DNA from: Stenotrophomonas rhizophila | Lineage (GTDB): Bacteria > Pseudomonadota > Gammaproteobacteria > Xanthomonadales > Xanthomonadaceae | DNA: 64,000 nt | Assembly: GCF_007667275.1 (NCBI RefSeq) | Contig: NZ_VDQT01000001.1 | Span: forward strand, 1,131,600-1,195,599 | Direction: 5' to 3' | Shown: one piece after another, positions 7,813 to 16,236 of the stretch | Position numbering within the stretch: position 1 is the stretch's first letter | How the letters are laid out: every line of letters begins with the position of its first letter | Position numbers and translations under genes: made by a program | The notes under the pieces: model-generated | Told to the model about the DNA's origin: nothing | Database searches by the model: none | The model's input: the letters and a program-made list of their open reading frames with translations, nothing else

Positions 7813-9003
7813 TTACGCGCGCAACTCGATCGAAATCGCTTCCGCCGCCTCGCGCGCGGTCTTGCGTGCGTCGTCGATGGTTTCACCACGCGCCAGCGTC
7901 ACACCCACCCGCCGGTGCCCATGCACGCTCGGCTTGCCGAACAGGCGCAGCGCAGTGTCAGGATGCGCCAGCGCCGCCTCGACGTTGCTGAAGACCGGTA
8001 CGCCCTCGCCGTGCGCCAGCATCGCGCACGATGCCGACGGGCCGCTCTGGCGGATCAGCGGAACCGGCAGCCCGAGGATCGCCCGCGCATGCAGCGCGAA
8101 CTCGCTCAGCTCCTGCGACGCCAGCGTCACCAGCCCGGTGTCGTGCGGTCGCGGCGATACCTCGCTGAACCACACCTCGTCGCCCTTCACGAACAGCTCC
8201 ACCCCGAACAGGCCCCAGCCGCCCAGGTCATCGGTGATTGCCTGCGAAATCCGCTCGGCCCGCGCCAGCGCCGCCGGCGACATCGGCTGCGGCTGCCAGC
8301 TCTCGCGGTAATCCCCGTCCTTCTGCCAATGCCCGATCGGCGCACAGAACGACGTCCCGCCCGCATGCCGCACCGTCAACAGCGTGATCTCGTAATCGAA
8401 GTCGATGAACCCTTCCACGATGCAGCGGCCCGCACCCGCACGACCGCCGGTCTGCGCATACTCCCAGGCCGGCGCGATGTCCGCCTCGCTGCGCAGCGTG
8501 CTCTGGCCCTTGCCCGACGACGACATCACCGGCTTGACCACGCACGGCAGCCCGATCGCCGCCACCGCCGCCCGGTACTCCGCTTCCGTGTCCACGAAAC
8601 GGTACGGCGACGTCGGCAGCTCCAGCGTTTCCGCCGCCAGGCGCCGGATCCCCTCGCGGTCCATGGTCAGCCGCGCCGCCCGTGCCGTCGGCACCACCCG
8701 TTGCCCGGTTTCCTGCTCCAGCTGGACCAGCGTCTCGGTATGGATCGCCTCGATCTCCGGCACGATCAGGTGCGGCTGTTCCTCCGCGATCAACGCCCGC
8801 AGCGCCATCGCGTCCAGCATGTCGATCACGTGCGAACGGTGCGCCACCTGCATCGCCGGCGCGTTGGCATAGCGGTCCGCCGCGATCACCTCCACCCCCA
8901 GCCGCTGCAGTTCGATCGCCACCTCCTTGCCCAGTTCGCCCGAGCCCAGCAGCAGGACACGGGTAGCGGAGGGAGACAGCGGGGTGCCAAGGGTGATCAT
9001 CAT
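7813..9003 (-). CDS. purT: Formate-dependent phosphoribosylglycinamide formyltransferase PurT
   Basis: A 396-residue ATP-grasp enzyme that makes formyl-GAR from GAR, formate and ATP in purine synthesis, an alternative to folate-dependent PurN. The N-terminal dinucleotide-like loop [23 protein letters not shown], the segment [14 protein letters not shown] with the ATP-binding loop, the GRAGAGR stretch, [10 protein letters not shown] and the metal-binding [11 protein letters not shown] are all present, and length and order match E. coli PurT. Two adjacent ATGs (9003 and 9000) are possible starts; the first has a GGA-containing ribosome site 6 nt upstream. The frame stays open upstream but loses all family similarity. 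It stands alone and converges with the EEP gene. Confidence 0.96.
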   Translation of the reverse strand: MMITLGTPLSPSATRVLLLGSGELGKEVAIELQRLGVEVIAADRYANAPAMQVAHRSHVIDMLDAMALRALIAEEQPHLIVPEIEAIHTETLVQLEQETGQRVVPTARAARLTMDREGIRRLAAETLELPTSPYRFVDTEAEYRAAVAAIGLPCVVKPVMSSSGKGQSTLRSEADIAPAWEYAQTGGRAGAGRCIVEGFIDFDYEITLLTVRHAGGTSFCAPIGHWQKDGDYRESWQPQPMSPAALARAERISQAITDDLGGWGLFGVELFVKGDEVWFSEVSPRPHDTGLVTLASQELSEFALHARAILGLPVPLIRQSGPSASCAMLAHGEGVPVFSNVEAALAHPDTALRLFGKPSVHGHRRVGVTLARGETIDDARKTAREAAEAISIELRA

Positions 9004-9153
9004 GGAGTTCCGGACAACAGAGCGGGAGGGGAATTGTAGAGCCGCGCCGCATGACCCGCGTGCGCCTGTGCGATGAACGCGTCGCCAGGCGCCCGTGAAT
9101 GGCCGCGTCGTTCTGATGATCGCTTCAGGGGGGGAGAAGATGCCGGGCAGCAC

Positions 9154-9182
9154 TTGCAAACCTGATATCAAATTGATATCAC
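9154..9182 (+). promoter_or_regulatory. SPFH operon promoter with tandem TGATATCA operator
   Basis: Two copies of the 8-bp palindrome TGATATCA lie at 9163-9170 and 9174-9181, separated by AAT, so their centres are 11 bp (one helical turn) apart. They overlap a plausible promoter: -35 TTGCAA 9154-9159, 17-bp spacer, -10 TATCAC 9177-9182. A ribosome site AAAGGA is at 9201-9206, nine bases before the SPFH start. Tandem 8-bp boxes one turn apart are the classic target of ribbon-helix-helix repressors such as MetJ. This operon encodes a ribbon-helix-helix protein as its second gene. Confidence 0.65.
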
Positions 9183-9215
9183 TATTGGAAACCCACCCGC
9201 AAAGGATGCCCAACC

Positions 9216-10085
9216 ATGAAAGAAAAGCCCGTCCCCTCCCTCTCCGGCATCCCCTTCCTGCTGGCCGTGCTGGCCCTGCTGGTGGTCGCCGCATGGCTGT
9301 TCTTCTCCGGCATCGAGCGCGGCAACGTCAACCTGCTGCTGGTCCTCGGCGGCGTGCTGCTTGGCCTCCTCGCCCTGTTCAGCCTGACCGGCCTGTATAC
9401 CGTGCAGCCCAACCAGGCTGCCGTGCTGAGCCTGTTCGGCAAATACGTCGGCACCGTCAAGGACAACGGCCTGCGCTGGAACAACCCCTTCTTCAGCAAG
9501 AAGAAGGTCAGCCAGCGCGTGCGCAACTTCGAAAGCGGCAAGCTCAAGGTCAACGAACTGGATGGCAGCCCGATCGAAATCGCCGCCGTCATCGTCTGGC
9601 AGGTCGTCGACGCCTCCGAAGCCGTCTACAACGTGGACGACTACGAAAGCTTCGTGCACATCCAGTCCGAATCGGCCCTGCGCGCCATGGCCACCAGCTA
9701 CCCCTACGACCAGCACGAAGATGGCCAGCTGTCGCTGCGCAGCCATGCCGCCGAGATTTCACAGCACCTCAAGGATGAACTGGCCGAACGCCTGGCCGAC
9801 GCCGGCGTGCAGGTCATGGACGCCCGCATCAGCCACCTTGCCTACGCCCCCGAGATCGCCCAGGCCATGCTGCAGCGGCAGCAGGCCAACGCCGTGATCG
9901 CCGCGCGCACGCGCATCGTCGCCGGTGCCGTGGGCATGGTCGAAATGGCGCTGAACGAACTGCAGAAGAACAACGTGGTGCAGCTGGATGAAGAGCGCAA
10001 GGCGCAGATGGTGGGCAACCTGCTCACCGTGCTGTGCTCCGACCGCGGCACCCAGCCGATCGTCAACGCTGGTTCGTTGTACTAA
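9216..10085 (+). CDS. SPFH/Band 7 domain membrane protein
   Basis: A 289-residue protein. Two hydrophobic helices at about 10-30 and 38-60 anchor it, then the SPFH fold runs from about 62 to 230 ([20 protein letters not shown], DLxxx-like [20 protein letters not shown], then [27 protein letters not shown]). A helical C-terminus follows. Family members assemble into membrane-bound oligomers and organise membrane microdomains or control proteases; no specific partner is visible. It is the first gene of a tight five-gene operon: the next start is 2 bp after its stop. It is preceded by a strong candidate operator. Confidence 0.9.
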   Translation: MKEKPVPSLSGIPFLLAVLALLVVAAWLFFSGIERGNVNLLLVLGGVLLGLLALFSLTGLYTVQPNQAAVLSLFGKYVGTVKDNGLRWNNPFFSKKKVSQRVRNFESGKLKVNELDGSPIEIAAVIVWQVVDASEAVYNVDDYESFVHIQSESALRAMATSYPYDQHEDGQLSLRSHAAEISQHLKDELAERLADAGVQVMDARISHLAYAPEIAQAMLQRQQANAVIAARTRIVAGAVGMVEMALNELQKNNVVQLDEERKAQMVGNLLTVLCSDRGTQPIVNAGSLY

Positions 10086-10087
10086 GC

Positions 10088-10267
10088 ATGAGCGACAAGA
10101 AAGCCTACCCGCTGCGCATCAATGCCGACGTACTGGCGGCGGCGCAACGCTGGGCCGACGACGAGCTGCGCAGCCTCAACGCGCAGATCGAATACGTGCT
10201 GCGCGACGCATTGCGCAAGGCTGGACGCCTTCCCAAACCCGCACCTGATCCGGAGAGCAAGGAATGA
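10088..10267 (+). CDS. Small Arc-like ribbon-helix-helix DNA-binding protein
   Basis: A 59-residue protein too small to be more than one domain. The pattern [44 protein letters not shown] fits the Arc/MetJ ribbon-helix-helix fold: a short strand (YPLRIN), helix A ([14 protein letters not shown]), the SLN turn, and helix B ([15 protein letters not shown]). The dimer would read DNA with the strand residues. The tail is Pro/Glu/Lys-rich. It starts 2 bp after the SPFH gene and overlaps the next gene by 4 bp (ATGA), so all three must be co-transcribed. I infer that it binds the TGATATCA pair upstream of the operon. Confidence 0.82.
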   Translation: MSDKKAYPLRINADVLAAAQRWADDELRSLNAQIEYVLRDALRKAGRLPKPAPDPESKE

Positions 10268-10440
10268 GCAAGCGCTGGAGCTATCTCACCGTGGAAGTGA
10301 AACCCTCGTGGACCGGCCTGAAGCCGGAGGACCTGCAGGCCGAGCTCAACCGCCAGGGCCAACTCGGCTGGGAGCTGGTGAACGTGCTGCAGGGCACCCC
10401 GATGGGCGTGGCATTGCTGTTCTTCAAGAAGGAGCTCTGA
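10264..10440 (+). CDS. DUF4177-like small protein
   Basis: A 58-residue protein. The sequence shows a strand, the [26 protein letters not shown] helix-turn with the diagnostic GWELV, and a final LLFFKKEL strand, which is the DUF4177 pattern. Function is unknown across the family. Its start overlaps the stop of the ribbon-helix-helix gene (ATGA), and the next gene starts 1 bp after its stop. The tight packing implies translational coupling. Confidence 0.8.
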   Translation: MSKRWSYLTVEVKPSWTGLKPEDLQAELNRQGQLGWELVNVLQGTPMGVALLFFKKEL

Positions 10441-10441
10441 C

Positions 10442-11728
10442 ATGCCGCACTGGAGGAGCCTCCTGATCGCAGTGGCGCTGTCGACCGCCACCTGGGCGGC
10501 CAGCGCGGCCAGCCCCGAGCAGACCGCCCACCAGCTGCTGGAGCGGCTGCAGGCCGGTGACATGACCGGTGCCGAAGCCATGTTCACCCCGGACATGGCC
10601 AAGGCCGCGCCGGCCGCGTCGCTGCAGGCGCTCTGGCAGTCGCTGGGAACCGTGCAGAAAAGCGGCAAGGCCCGGGTGGTCGAACAGCAGGGGATGCAGA
10701 TCGTCGTGCAGCCGCTGCAGGTTGCTTCAGGCCCGGTCAATGCGGTCATCGCCGTGGATGCGCAGGGACGCGTGGCCGGGCTGTCGCTGCAGCCTCCCGC
10801 CGCGCCGGCCGCAGCACCGCCGGCCGACGCCCGCTACAGCGAACGCGAGCTGCAGATCGAGGCCGGCAAGGGTCCGTTGCCGGCAACCCTGACCGTGCCG
10901 AACGGCGCCGGCCCGTTCCGCGCAGTCGTACTGGTGCATGGTTCGGGACCGCTCGACCGCAACGAGACCGTCGGCCCCAACCGGCCGTTCCTGGACGTGG
11001 CGCGTGGACTGGCCGCGCAGGGCATCGCCGTGCTGCGCTATGAAAAGCGCACCCGCGCGCGCCCGCAGGATTTCCGCGGCGACTTCACCATGGATGACGA
11101 AACCACCGACGACGCGGTGGCGGCCGTCGCCCTGCTGGCACGGACGCCGGGCATCGATCCCAAGCACGTCTACGTCATGGGGCACAGCCAAGGCGGCATG
11201 CTGGCCCCGCGCATCGCCGCGCGTTCCGGCAAAGTCGCGGGGCTGGTGTTGTGGTCGGCACCGGCACGTTCGCTGCTGACCCTGCTGCCCGAGCAGAACC
11301 GCTATCTGTTCAACCTGGATGGCCAGATCAGCGCCGACGAGCAGGCGGCACTGGATCGCCTGGACGCGCAGATCGCCAGCGTGCGCGGCACCGCCGCAGT
11401 GGAGGCGAAGGACCTGCCACTCGGCCAACCCGCCAGCTACTGGCGCGCATTCGACCCGATCGACCCGGTGGCCGATGCCAAGGCCTTGGCCCAGCCGATC
11501 CTGCTGCTGCAGGGCGGACGCGATTTCCAGGTGACCGATGCCGACTGGCAGCGCTGGCAGCGTGGCCTGACGGAAGGCCCGAAGGCGCGCTTCCATCGCT
11601 ACCCGGCATTGAACCACCTCGGCATCGCCGGCGAAGGCCCGGGCTCGCTGCAGGAGTACGGCGTTGCCGGCACCGTCGCGACCGCATTGATCGACGATGT
11701 CGCTACCTGGATCAAGGCACAGCCATGA
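10442..11728 (+). CDS. Exported alpha/beta hydrolase with N-terminal DUF3887-like domain
   Basis: A 428-residue protein. A signal peptide covers residues 1-23 (SLLIAVALSTATWAASA). Residues about 25-115 form a small domain of the DUF3887/NTF2-like type (LLERLQAGDMTGAEAMF, then SLGTVQKSGKARV). The hydrolase follows: oxyanion segment VLVHGSGPLDRNE, nucleophile elbow GHSQGG, an acid in GGRDFQ, and the catalytic His in LNHLG. The substrate is unknown; ester or amide hydrolysis in the periplasm is likely. It is the fourth gene of the SPFH operon, and its stop overlaps the next start (ATGA at 11725). Confidence 0.85.
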   Translation: MPHWRSLLIAVALSTATWAASAASPEQTAHQLLERLQAGDMTGAEAMFTPDMAKAAPAASLQALWQSLGTVQKSGKARVVEQQGMQIVVQPLQVASGPVNAVIAVDAQGRVAGLSLQPPAAPAAAPPADARYSERELQIEAGKGPLPATLTVPNGAGPFRAVVLVHGSGPLDRNETVGPNRPFLDVARGLAAQGIAVLRYEKRTRARPQDFRGDFTMDDETTDDAVAAVALLARTPGIDPKHVYVMGHSQGGMLAPRIAARSGKVAGLVLWSAPARSLLTLLPEQNRYLFNLDGQISADEQAALDRLDAQIASVRGTAAVEAKDLPLGQPASYWRAFDPIDPVADAKALAQPILLLQGGRDFQVTDADWQRWQRGLTEGPKARFHRYPALNHLGIAGEGPGSLQEYGVAGTVATALIDDVATWIKAQP

Positions 11729-12261
11729 GCCGGCCGACCTCGACCCGCACCGGATTCGCGGTGGCGCCCGCGCCGATCTGGCGCGTGCTCTGGTTGTGGC
11801 TGCCGCTGTTGGGCGTAGCCGTGCTGCTGGTCGCCACCCACCTGCAGGAACAACGCACCCCGATGGACATGGCCATCACCGTGCCGTTCCTGCTGGCATT
11901 GGGCGGCGTGCTCAGCTGGGCGTTCTTCCGCCGCCGCATCGTGCTGGAAAACGGGGAACTGGTGGTGACCTCCACCTTCTACCGCCGCCGCACGGCGGTG
12001 TCGTCGCTGCAGCTGGACCAGGCACGTATCGTCGACTTGGCCGAGCACGCCCAGTTCAAGCCGGGCATGAAGATCAACGGGTTCGGCATGCCGGGGTTCC
12101 AGTCCGGCCACTACCGCCTGGGCAAGCGCAAGGCGTTCTGCCTGGTAACCGACGCCAGCCGCGTGCTGTACCTGCCGACGCGCGACGACCGGGTGCTGCT
12201 GCTCAGCCCCGAGCACCCGCGTGCCCTGCTGGATGCACTGAACGCGCAGGCCACGCGCTAA
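11725..12261 (+). CDS. Membrane protein with PH-like (bacterial PH domain) C-terminus
   Basis: A 178-residue protein. Two transmembrane helices lie at about 18-40 and 52-68. They are followed by a beta-rich cytoplasmic region (IVLENGELVVTSTFYRRRTAVSSLQL, then FCLVTDASRVLYLPTRDDRVLLLSPEHP) that reads like the bacterial PH-type domains found after paired helices. Function is unknown. It ends the SPFH operon, overlapping the hydrolase gene by 4 bp. The VanY-type gene starts 9 bp later and could be part of the same transcript. Confidence 0.75.
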   Translation: MSRPTSTRTGFAVAPAPIWRVLWLWLPLLGVAVLLVATHLQEQRTPMDMAITVPFLLALGGVLSWAFFRRRIVLENGELVVTSTFYRRRTAVSSLQLDQARIVDLAEHAQFKPGMKINGFGMPGFQSGHYRLGKRKAFCLVTDASRVLYLPTRDDRVLLLSPEHPRALLDALNAQATR

Positions 12262-12270
12262 GCTGGGCAC

Positions 12271-13074
12271 ATGCGCCGTTACCCTGCCCTGCTGATCAAC
12301 ACCGCCGACATCGAACTATGGCCCGGCGGCCTGCTGCGCGCGCGCAGCAATGCCGACGCGCGTGCGTTGGCGAGGGCGCGCTGGGTGCTGCGGCGCAAGC
12401 GCGACGGCCAGTACCTGGCGGCCGCGACCGCGCACGGCCTGCTGCCGCTGGTCCCGCACCTGATGCGCGAACCGGGCGTCGAGGAAGCGCTGGATGCGCT
12501 CGACCAGGCGTTGCACGGCACGCAGCGCGGCCACGCCACCGATGTGGTGCTGCCGCTGAGCGGGCTCGAGCAGCGGCTGCAGGCGCTGGGCATTGATGCC
12601 GCGCGCTATGAGGACGATACCGGTCTGGCCCTGGAAGCCGAACCAGCGCGTCTGGCCCTGGCCGGCTTCGATTGTTACCGCCGGCCGCTGTGGCTACAGC
12701 CGGGCGCAGCGTTCGGCTGGCAGCGCATGCAGCAGCATGCCGCCCGCGACGGCGTGGTGCTGGAGGCGATCTCCGGCTACCGCAGCCACGACTACCAGCT
12801 GGGCATCTTCGCGCGCAAACGTGCACGGGGATTGGCGGTGGCTGACATCCTGCAGGTGAACGCCGCGCCGGGCTACAGCGAACACCACAGCGGGCGGGCG
12901 CTGGATATCAGCAGCCCCGGCGAGCCACCGGCCGAAGAGAGCTTCGAGGGAACAGCCGCGTTCGTTTGGCTGACGGCAAATGCGGCAACGCACGGGTTCC
13001 GGCTGAGCTACCCCCGCGACAACCCGCACGGCATCGTCTACGAACCCTGGCACTGGTACTGGCACGCCCGGTAG
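12271..13074 (+). CDS. VanY/LdcB-type D-Ala-D-Ala carboxypeptidase domain protein
   Basis: A 267-residue protein. The C-terminal half is a VanY-type metallopeptidase domain: SGYRSHDYQ (about 170-178), the zinc motif SEHHSGRALDI with its SxHxxGxAxD pattern (about 198-208), and EPWHWYW near the end, which supplies the third zinc ligand. Such enzymes trim D-Ala from peptidoglycan stem peptides. The N-terminal 130 residues are not recognised, and no signal peptide is visible, which is odd for a cell-wall enzyme; a non-classical route or another substrate is possible. The TAG stop codon is part of the GTAG repeat at 13071. Confidence 0.83.
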   Translation: MRRYPALLINTADIELWPGGLLRARSNADARALARARWVLRRKRDGQYLAAATAHGLLPLVPHLMREPGVEEALDALDQALHGTQRGHATDVVLPLSGLEQRLQALGIDAARYEDDTGLALEAEPARLALAGFDCYRRPLWLQPGAAFGWQRMQQHAARDGVVLEAISGYRSHDYQLGIFARKRARGLAVADILQVNAAPGYSEHHSGRALDISSPGEPPAEESFEGTAAFVWLTANAATHGFRLSYPRDNPHGIVYEPWHWYWHAR

Positions 13075-13138
13075 AGCCACGCCCTGCGTGGCTGCGCGGT
13101 ATCCGGGTGGTTCGCAGCCACGCAGGGCGTGGCTCTAC
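13071..13138. repeat. Inverted pair of SMAG-like palindromes
   Basis: Two 26-bp copies, 13071-13096 and 13113-13138, are perfect reverse complements with a 16-bp spacer. Each copy is itself a hairpin (AGCCACGC-CCT-GCGTGGCT). The GTAG of the left copy supplies the stop codon of the preceding gene (TAG 13072-13074). Confidence 0.9.
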
Positions 13139-13217
13139 CGGGGTGTCCGCCGGAAAGGCTGTAGCGCAACCATACATCTGCCGTTAAGCTTCGCAGAACC
13201 ATCAAGGAAGCGTCGTC

Positions 13218-13727
13218 ATGGAAGACCAGAGCCCGTACCAGGCCAGCCGGGCGACGCCCAGCGCCGTGCGTACCGACCGCCGCGATGAGGCCCCGCGCGC
13301 GATCACCAGCCCCATCATGCACATGTGGGTCCTGCTGGCGCTGGGGGCCGTGCTCACCGGCTTCGGTACGGCAGTACTACTGCTGACCAACCCGCGCGAC
13401 AACATGTTCCTGCTGGCCGTGATGGGTGTGTCGTTCGCGTTTTATGCCGGTGCCGCCTTCGGGGTATACAAGCGCAGCCGTGTCGTGGCGTGCATGGCCT
13501 TGGCGATGTCCGCCGTGGGCGGACTGGGCACGCTGCTCAACATCGCCAATGGCCAGGGCACCTTGTCCGGCGTCGGCTTTACGGCGGTGCTCCTGTTCGT
13601 CAGCATTCGCGGCACCCTCGCCACCTTCCGTTACCACCGCCACCTGCGCGACGTGCGCAGCCGCCCGCCGCGCCCGCGCATCAGCGATGATCCGGCATTC
13701 GCGCCGAAGGTCGACATCCTCGGGTAG
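13218..13727 (+). CDS. Four-helix membrane protein of unknown function
   Basis: A 169-residue protein. After a polar N-terminus (about 32 residues) come four hydrophobic helices: MWVLLALGAVLTGFGTAVLLL, NMFLLAVMGVSFAFYAGAAF, VVACMALAMSAVGGLGTLL and LSGVGFTAVLLFVSI. The tail is short and basic (HRHLRDVRSRPPRPR). No known motif is visible. It stands between two GTAG repeats, and its TAG stop codon lies in the second one. Confidence 0.75.
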   Translation: MEDQSPYQASRATPSAVRTDRRDEAPRAITSPIMHMWVLLALGAVLTGFGTAVLLLTNPRDNMFLLAVMGVSFAFYAGAAFGVYKRSRVVACMALAMSAVGGLGTLLNIANGQGTLSGVGFTAVLLFVSIRGTLATFRYHRHLRDVRSRPPRPRISDDPAFAPKVDILG

Positions 13728-13748
13728 AGCCACGCCCTGCGTGGCTGC
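13724..13748 (+). repeat. SMAG-like GTAG palindrome
   Basis: GTAG plus the stem AGCCACGC-CCT-GCGTGGCT, the same sequence as the pair at 13071. TAG 13725-13727 is the stop codon of the preceding gene, and the repeat abuts the 3' end of the convergent glycosylase gene. Confidence 0.9.
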
Positions 13749-13749
13749 C

Positions 13750-14424
13750 TCACCCCTGCGAACGGTTCGTCGCGGCCTTCGGCGTTTCGCTGAAATCGGC
13801 TATCCGCCACAGATACAGGCTGGCATAGGTCCGGTAAGGCCCCCACTTCTCGCCGCGAAGCGCAAGCTCTTTCGGGGTGGGCATCGCCTCGGCCTTGTCC
13901 ACCCGTTGCGCCCCCCTGCGCACGCCCAGGTCGTCGATCGGCAGGATATCCGGGCGGCCGAGCCGGAACATCAGCATCATCTCCACCGTCCAGCGGCCGA
14001 TGCCGCGGATCGGCACCAGCGCGTCGATGATCGCGTCATGCGGCATCACCGACATGCGCCGCAGGTCGGGAATCTCACCGGCCGCCTCGCGCCGTGCCAG
14101 GTCGCGCAGTGCCAGCGCCTTGTTGCCGGACACCCCGCACACGCGCAGGCCGGGATCGTCGATGCGCGCCAGCGTGTCCGCGTGCAGGCGCGTACTGCCG
14201 ATGGCCGCTTCCACCCGTCCCACGATCGTCGACGCCGCCTTGCCGCTGAGCTGCTGGAACAGGATCGCGCGGGCCAGCGCGTCGACCGGGTCGAAACTGC
14301 GCGCCCAGCCCGGGGGCGCGTCGATCGGCCCCAGCCGTTTCATCCACGCGCCCAGCCGGCGGTCGCGCCGCGACAGCCAGTCGTGCGCCTGTTCCACGTC
14401 GAAACCGCGCCGGAAGCGGGGCAT
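13750..14424 (-). CDS. DNA-3-methyladenine glycosylase II (AlkA/Mag type)
   Basis: A 224-residue helix-hairpin-helix DNA glycosylase that removes alkylated bases in base-excision repair. The core is visible as LARAILFQQLSGKAASTI (about 49-66), the hairpin LVPIRGIGRWTVEMMLMF (about 136-153) and the catalytic Asp in LPIDDLGVRRG (about 161-171). It is the short form without the AlkA N-terminal domain. The gene starts 1 bp after the stop of the DUF423 gene, so the two form an operon. Confidence 0.92.
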   Translation of the reverse strand: MPRFRRGFDVEQAHDWLSRRDRRLGAWMKRLGPIDAPPGWARSFDPVDALARAILFQQLSGKAASTIVGRVEAAIGSTRLHADTLARIDDPGLRVCGVSGNKALALRDLARREAAGEIPDLRRMSVMPHDAIIDALVPIRGIGRWTVEMMLMFRLGRPDILPIDDLGVRRGAQRVDKAEAMPTPKELALRGEKWGPYRTYASLYLWRIADFSETPKAATNRSQG

Positions 14425-14425
14425 G

Positions 14426-14797
14426 TCAGCGCCTCAGCGCGTTGAAGCCGTAAACCACCCAGCCCAGCATCAGCGCGGTGCCGCCCACCGGGGCCAGCCC
14501 GGTGCTGAACCCCCACAGCGCACCCACGACCAGGCTGCCGGCAAACAGCAGCGTGCCCAGCAGCAGCACGTACAGCGCCAGCCTGCCCACCCCGTTCTGC
14601 TGGGTTGGGCCCAGTACCGCCAGCGCCACGCCATGCCCGAAGGCGAACAACGCGGCGGTGTTGACGTGCGACTGCGCCAGCGGTTCGCTGATGCCGTGCG
14701 AAGCATAGGCCGACAGGCCCACCGCGGCGGCAGCCAGCAGCCCGCCCAGGCAGGCCAGCAGCGAAGGTCTACGCGCGCGTCGTTCCAGGTTGAGCAT
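14426..14797 (-). CDS. DUF423 inner membrane protein (YgdD-like)
   Basis: A 123-residue protein with four predicted helices. The family pattern is clear: GLSAYASHG near the N-terminus, NTAALFAFGHGVALAVLG in the middle, LLGTLLFAGSLVVGAL and PVGGTALMLGWVVYGFNALR at the end. Function is unknown. It is first in an operon with the DNA glycosylase gene. Confidence 0.88.
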   Translation of the reverse strand: MLNLERRARRPSLLACLGGLLAAAAVGLSAYASHGISEPLAQSHVNTAALFAFGHGVALAVLGPTQQNGVGRLALYVLLLGTLLFAGSLVVGALWGFSTGLAPVGGTALMLGWVVYGFNALRR

Positions 14798-14809
14798 GCT
14801 GCATCCTCC

Positions 14810-14839
14810 AAAAAAAAACGCGCCGCAGGAAGCGGCGCG
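14810..14839 (-). terminator. Intrinsic terminator of the SRPBCC gene
   Basis: Stem CGCGCCGC-AGGAA-GCGGCGCG (14819-14839), followed on the minus strand by nine T residues (14818-14810). It ends the transcript from 14876-15955. TTTTC on the other side gives weak plus-strand activity at most. Confidence 0.88.
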
Positions 14840-14875
14840 TTTTCTGTTCTGCGTTACATCAGGGCAACCGTCGGA

Positions 14876-15955
14876 TTACTTCACGGCCCAGTAGATGTCG
14901 TAGGTCGCTTCCGGCGTGAACGACTTCTCCACGCCCGCGTTCCAGGACTCGTACGGACGGTCGATCACTTCGTTGCCACCGGTCACCGACCAGGCGCGCA
15001 GGGCGTTGCGGGCGATGTCCAGGCCAGCCATGTGGCCGGTGTACTTCGCATGCGCGCTGCGGTGCGGTGCGGCGTGCACGTACTTGACCGGGGCGCCACC
15101 GTCGATCTTCACCGTCAGCGGTTCAGCCGAAGCGCCGTCGGTGCCCTTCTTCTTGACCGGCTGGGCCACGTCGAAGGCGTACTTTTCCTGGCCGAAGTCG
15201 GTGGTGATGATGCGGAACGGACCGGCGGCTTCGAGGTCATTGGCCTCCATCACGCGCTTGATCCACTCCTGGTTGTCCTTGATCGACTTGGTGATGGTCG
15301 CTTCGCCACGGTCCACGTTACCGGCGGTGACCACCAGCAGGTCTTCGGCCGGGACATCGACGATGGCCAGGTCGGTCAGCGGGGCTTCGGCGGTGCGGTA
15401 GTCGACGTTCGGCACGGTGGCCAGCATGTTGGCCATGCGCGACAGACCCAGCTTCAGGTCGTCACCGACGTGACGGCTCACGTACAGGCCGGCGTAGCGG
15501 CCGAACAGGTTGAAGCCGTACTTGACGCTGTAGTCCTGGCTGATCTTGACGTTGCGGCCACCCTTGCCGGTCGGCTCGAGGGTGAAGGTCGTCGACTTGT
15601 CGTGACCCTTGGTTTCGTCTTCGATGGCGATGGCGACGCGCTTGTTCGGCTCGGACTCGGTGATCACCCAGCTGCCCTGGCCCAGCGACGGTTCCTTGGA
15701 CGAGTAGTCCAGGCGTGCGCCGACGCCGGCGGCGGGGCCGGAGTGCTTCAGTTCAACGGCGGGATCGCGCAGGACGAGCGGGTTCCAGTCCTTGAAGCGG
15801 CGCAGGCTGTTGACCGTGTCGTACACGATCGTCATCTTGCGGTTGGTCTCGATGCTTTCGGTAATGTGTCGCTCGCCCGGCAGCACAACGCCAATGATGA
15901 CGAACAGGCCAGCCACGATCCCCAAGGCGATCAGGAACTCGATAATACGGGTCAT
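14876..15955 (-). CDS. SRPBCC (polyketide-cyclase-like) protein with C-terminal GyrI-like domain
   Basis: A 359-residue protein. Residues 5-25 form one N-terminal membrane helix. A START/SRPBCC ligand-binding fold follows at about 40-175 (VYDTVNSLRRFKDWNPLVLRD, GSWVITESEPNKRVAIAIE). A second, GyrI/effector-binding-like half follows (APLTDLAIVDVPAEDLLVVTAGN to the end). This layout suggests a membrane-tethered binder of a hydrophobic or small ligand, not an enzyme. The ligand is unknown. A 26-nt-loop inverted repeat lies in the leader (16003-16050), and a strong terminator follows. Confidence 0.78.
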   Translation of the reverse strand: MTRIIEFLIALGIVAGLFVIIGVVLPGERHITESIETNRKMTIVYDTVNSLRRFKDWNPLVLRDPAVELKHSGPAAGVGARLDYSSKEPSLGQGSWVITESEPNKRVAIAIEDETKGHDKSTTFTLEPTGKGGRNVKISQDYSVKYGFNLFGRYAGLYVSRHVGDDLKLGLSRMANMLATVPNVDYRTAEAPLTDLAIVDVPAEDLLVVTAGNVDRGEATITKSIKDNQEWIKRVMEANDLEAAGPFRIITTDFGQEKYAFDVAQPVKKKGTDGASAEPLTVKIDGGAPVKYVHAAPHRSAHAKYTGHMAGLDIARNALRAWSVTGGNEVIDRPYESWNAGVEKSFTPEATYDIYWAVK

Positions 15956-16002
15956 TCAGGAGTCTCCGGGGCCGATCCCACGGCCGGGTTGATTGAAGCG
16001 AA

Positions 16003-16050
16003 GCGCCAATCCTAGCAGGCTTCGCGGGTGTTATGGATCAGGATTGGCGC
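16003..16050. other. 11-bp inverted repeat in the leader of the SRPBCC gene
   Basis: Arms GCGCCAATCCT at 16003-16013 and the perfect complement at 16040-16050, with a 26-nt loop. It lies 48 bp upstream of the SRPBCC start. The rest of the 281-bp gap holds no gene that I can see. Confidence 0.5.
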
Positions 16051-16236
16051 ACCGGTTTCCATACCGGCAGCGGTTTGCGAAGGGCAAGGAGCGGAAAGAT
16101 AGCGCATCGCGTGGGCCCGCATGTGTCCGTGAGCGATATTTATTTGCCGGTTTCGGCAATTGGGCCCGCCGCGACTCCCGCAGCCCTTGCGCCACAACAC
16201 TTTCAACTGGCGTTCATTTTCAAGTCACGGACCTCC

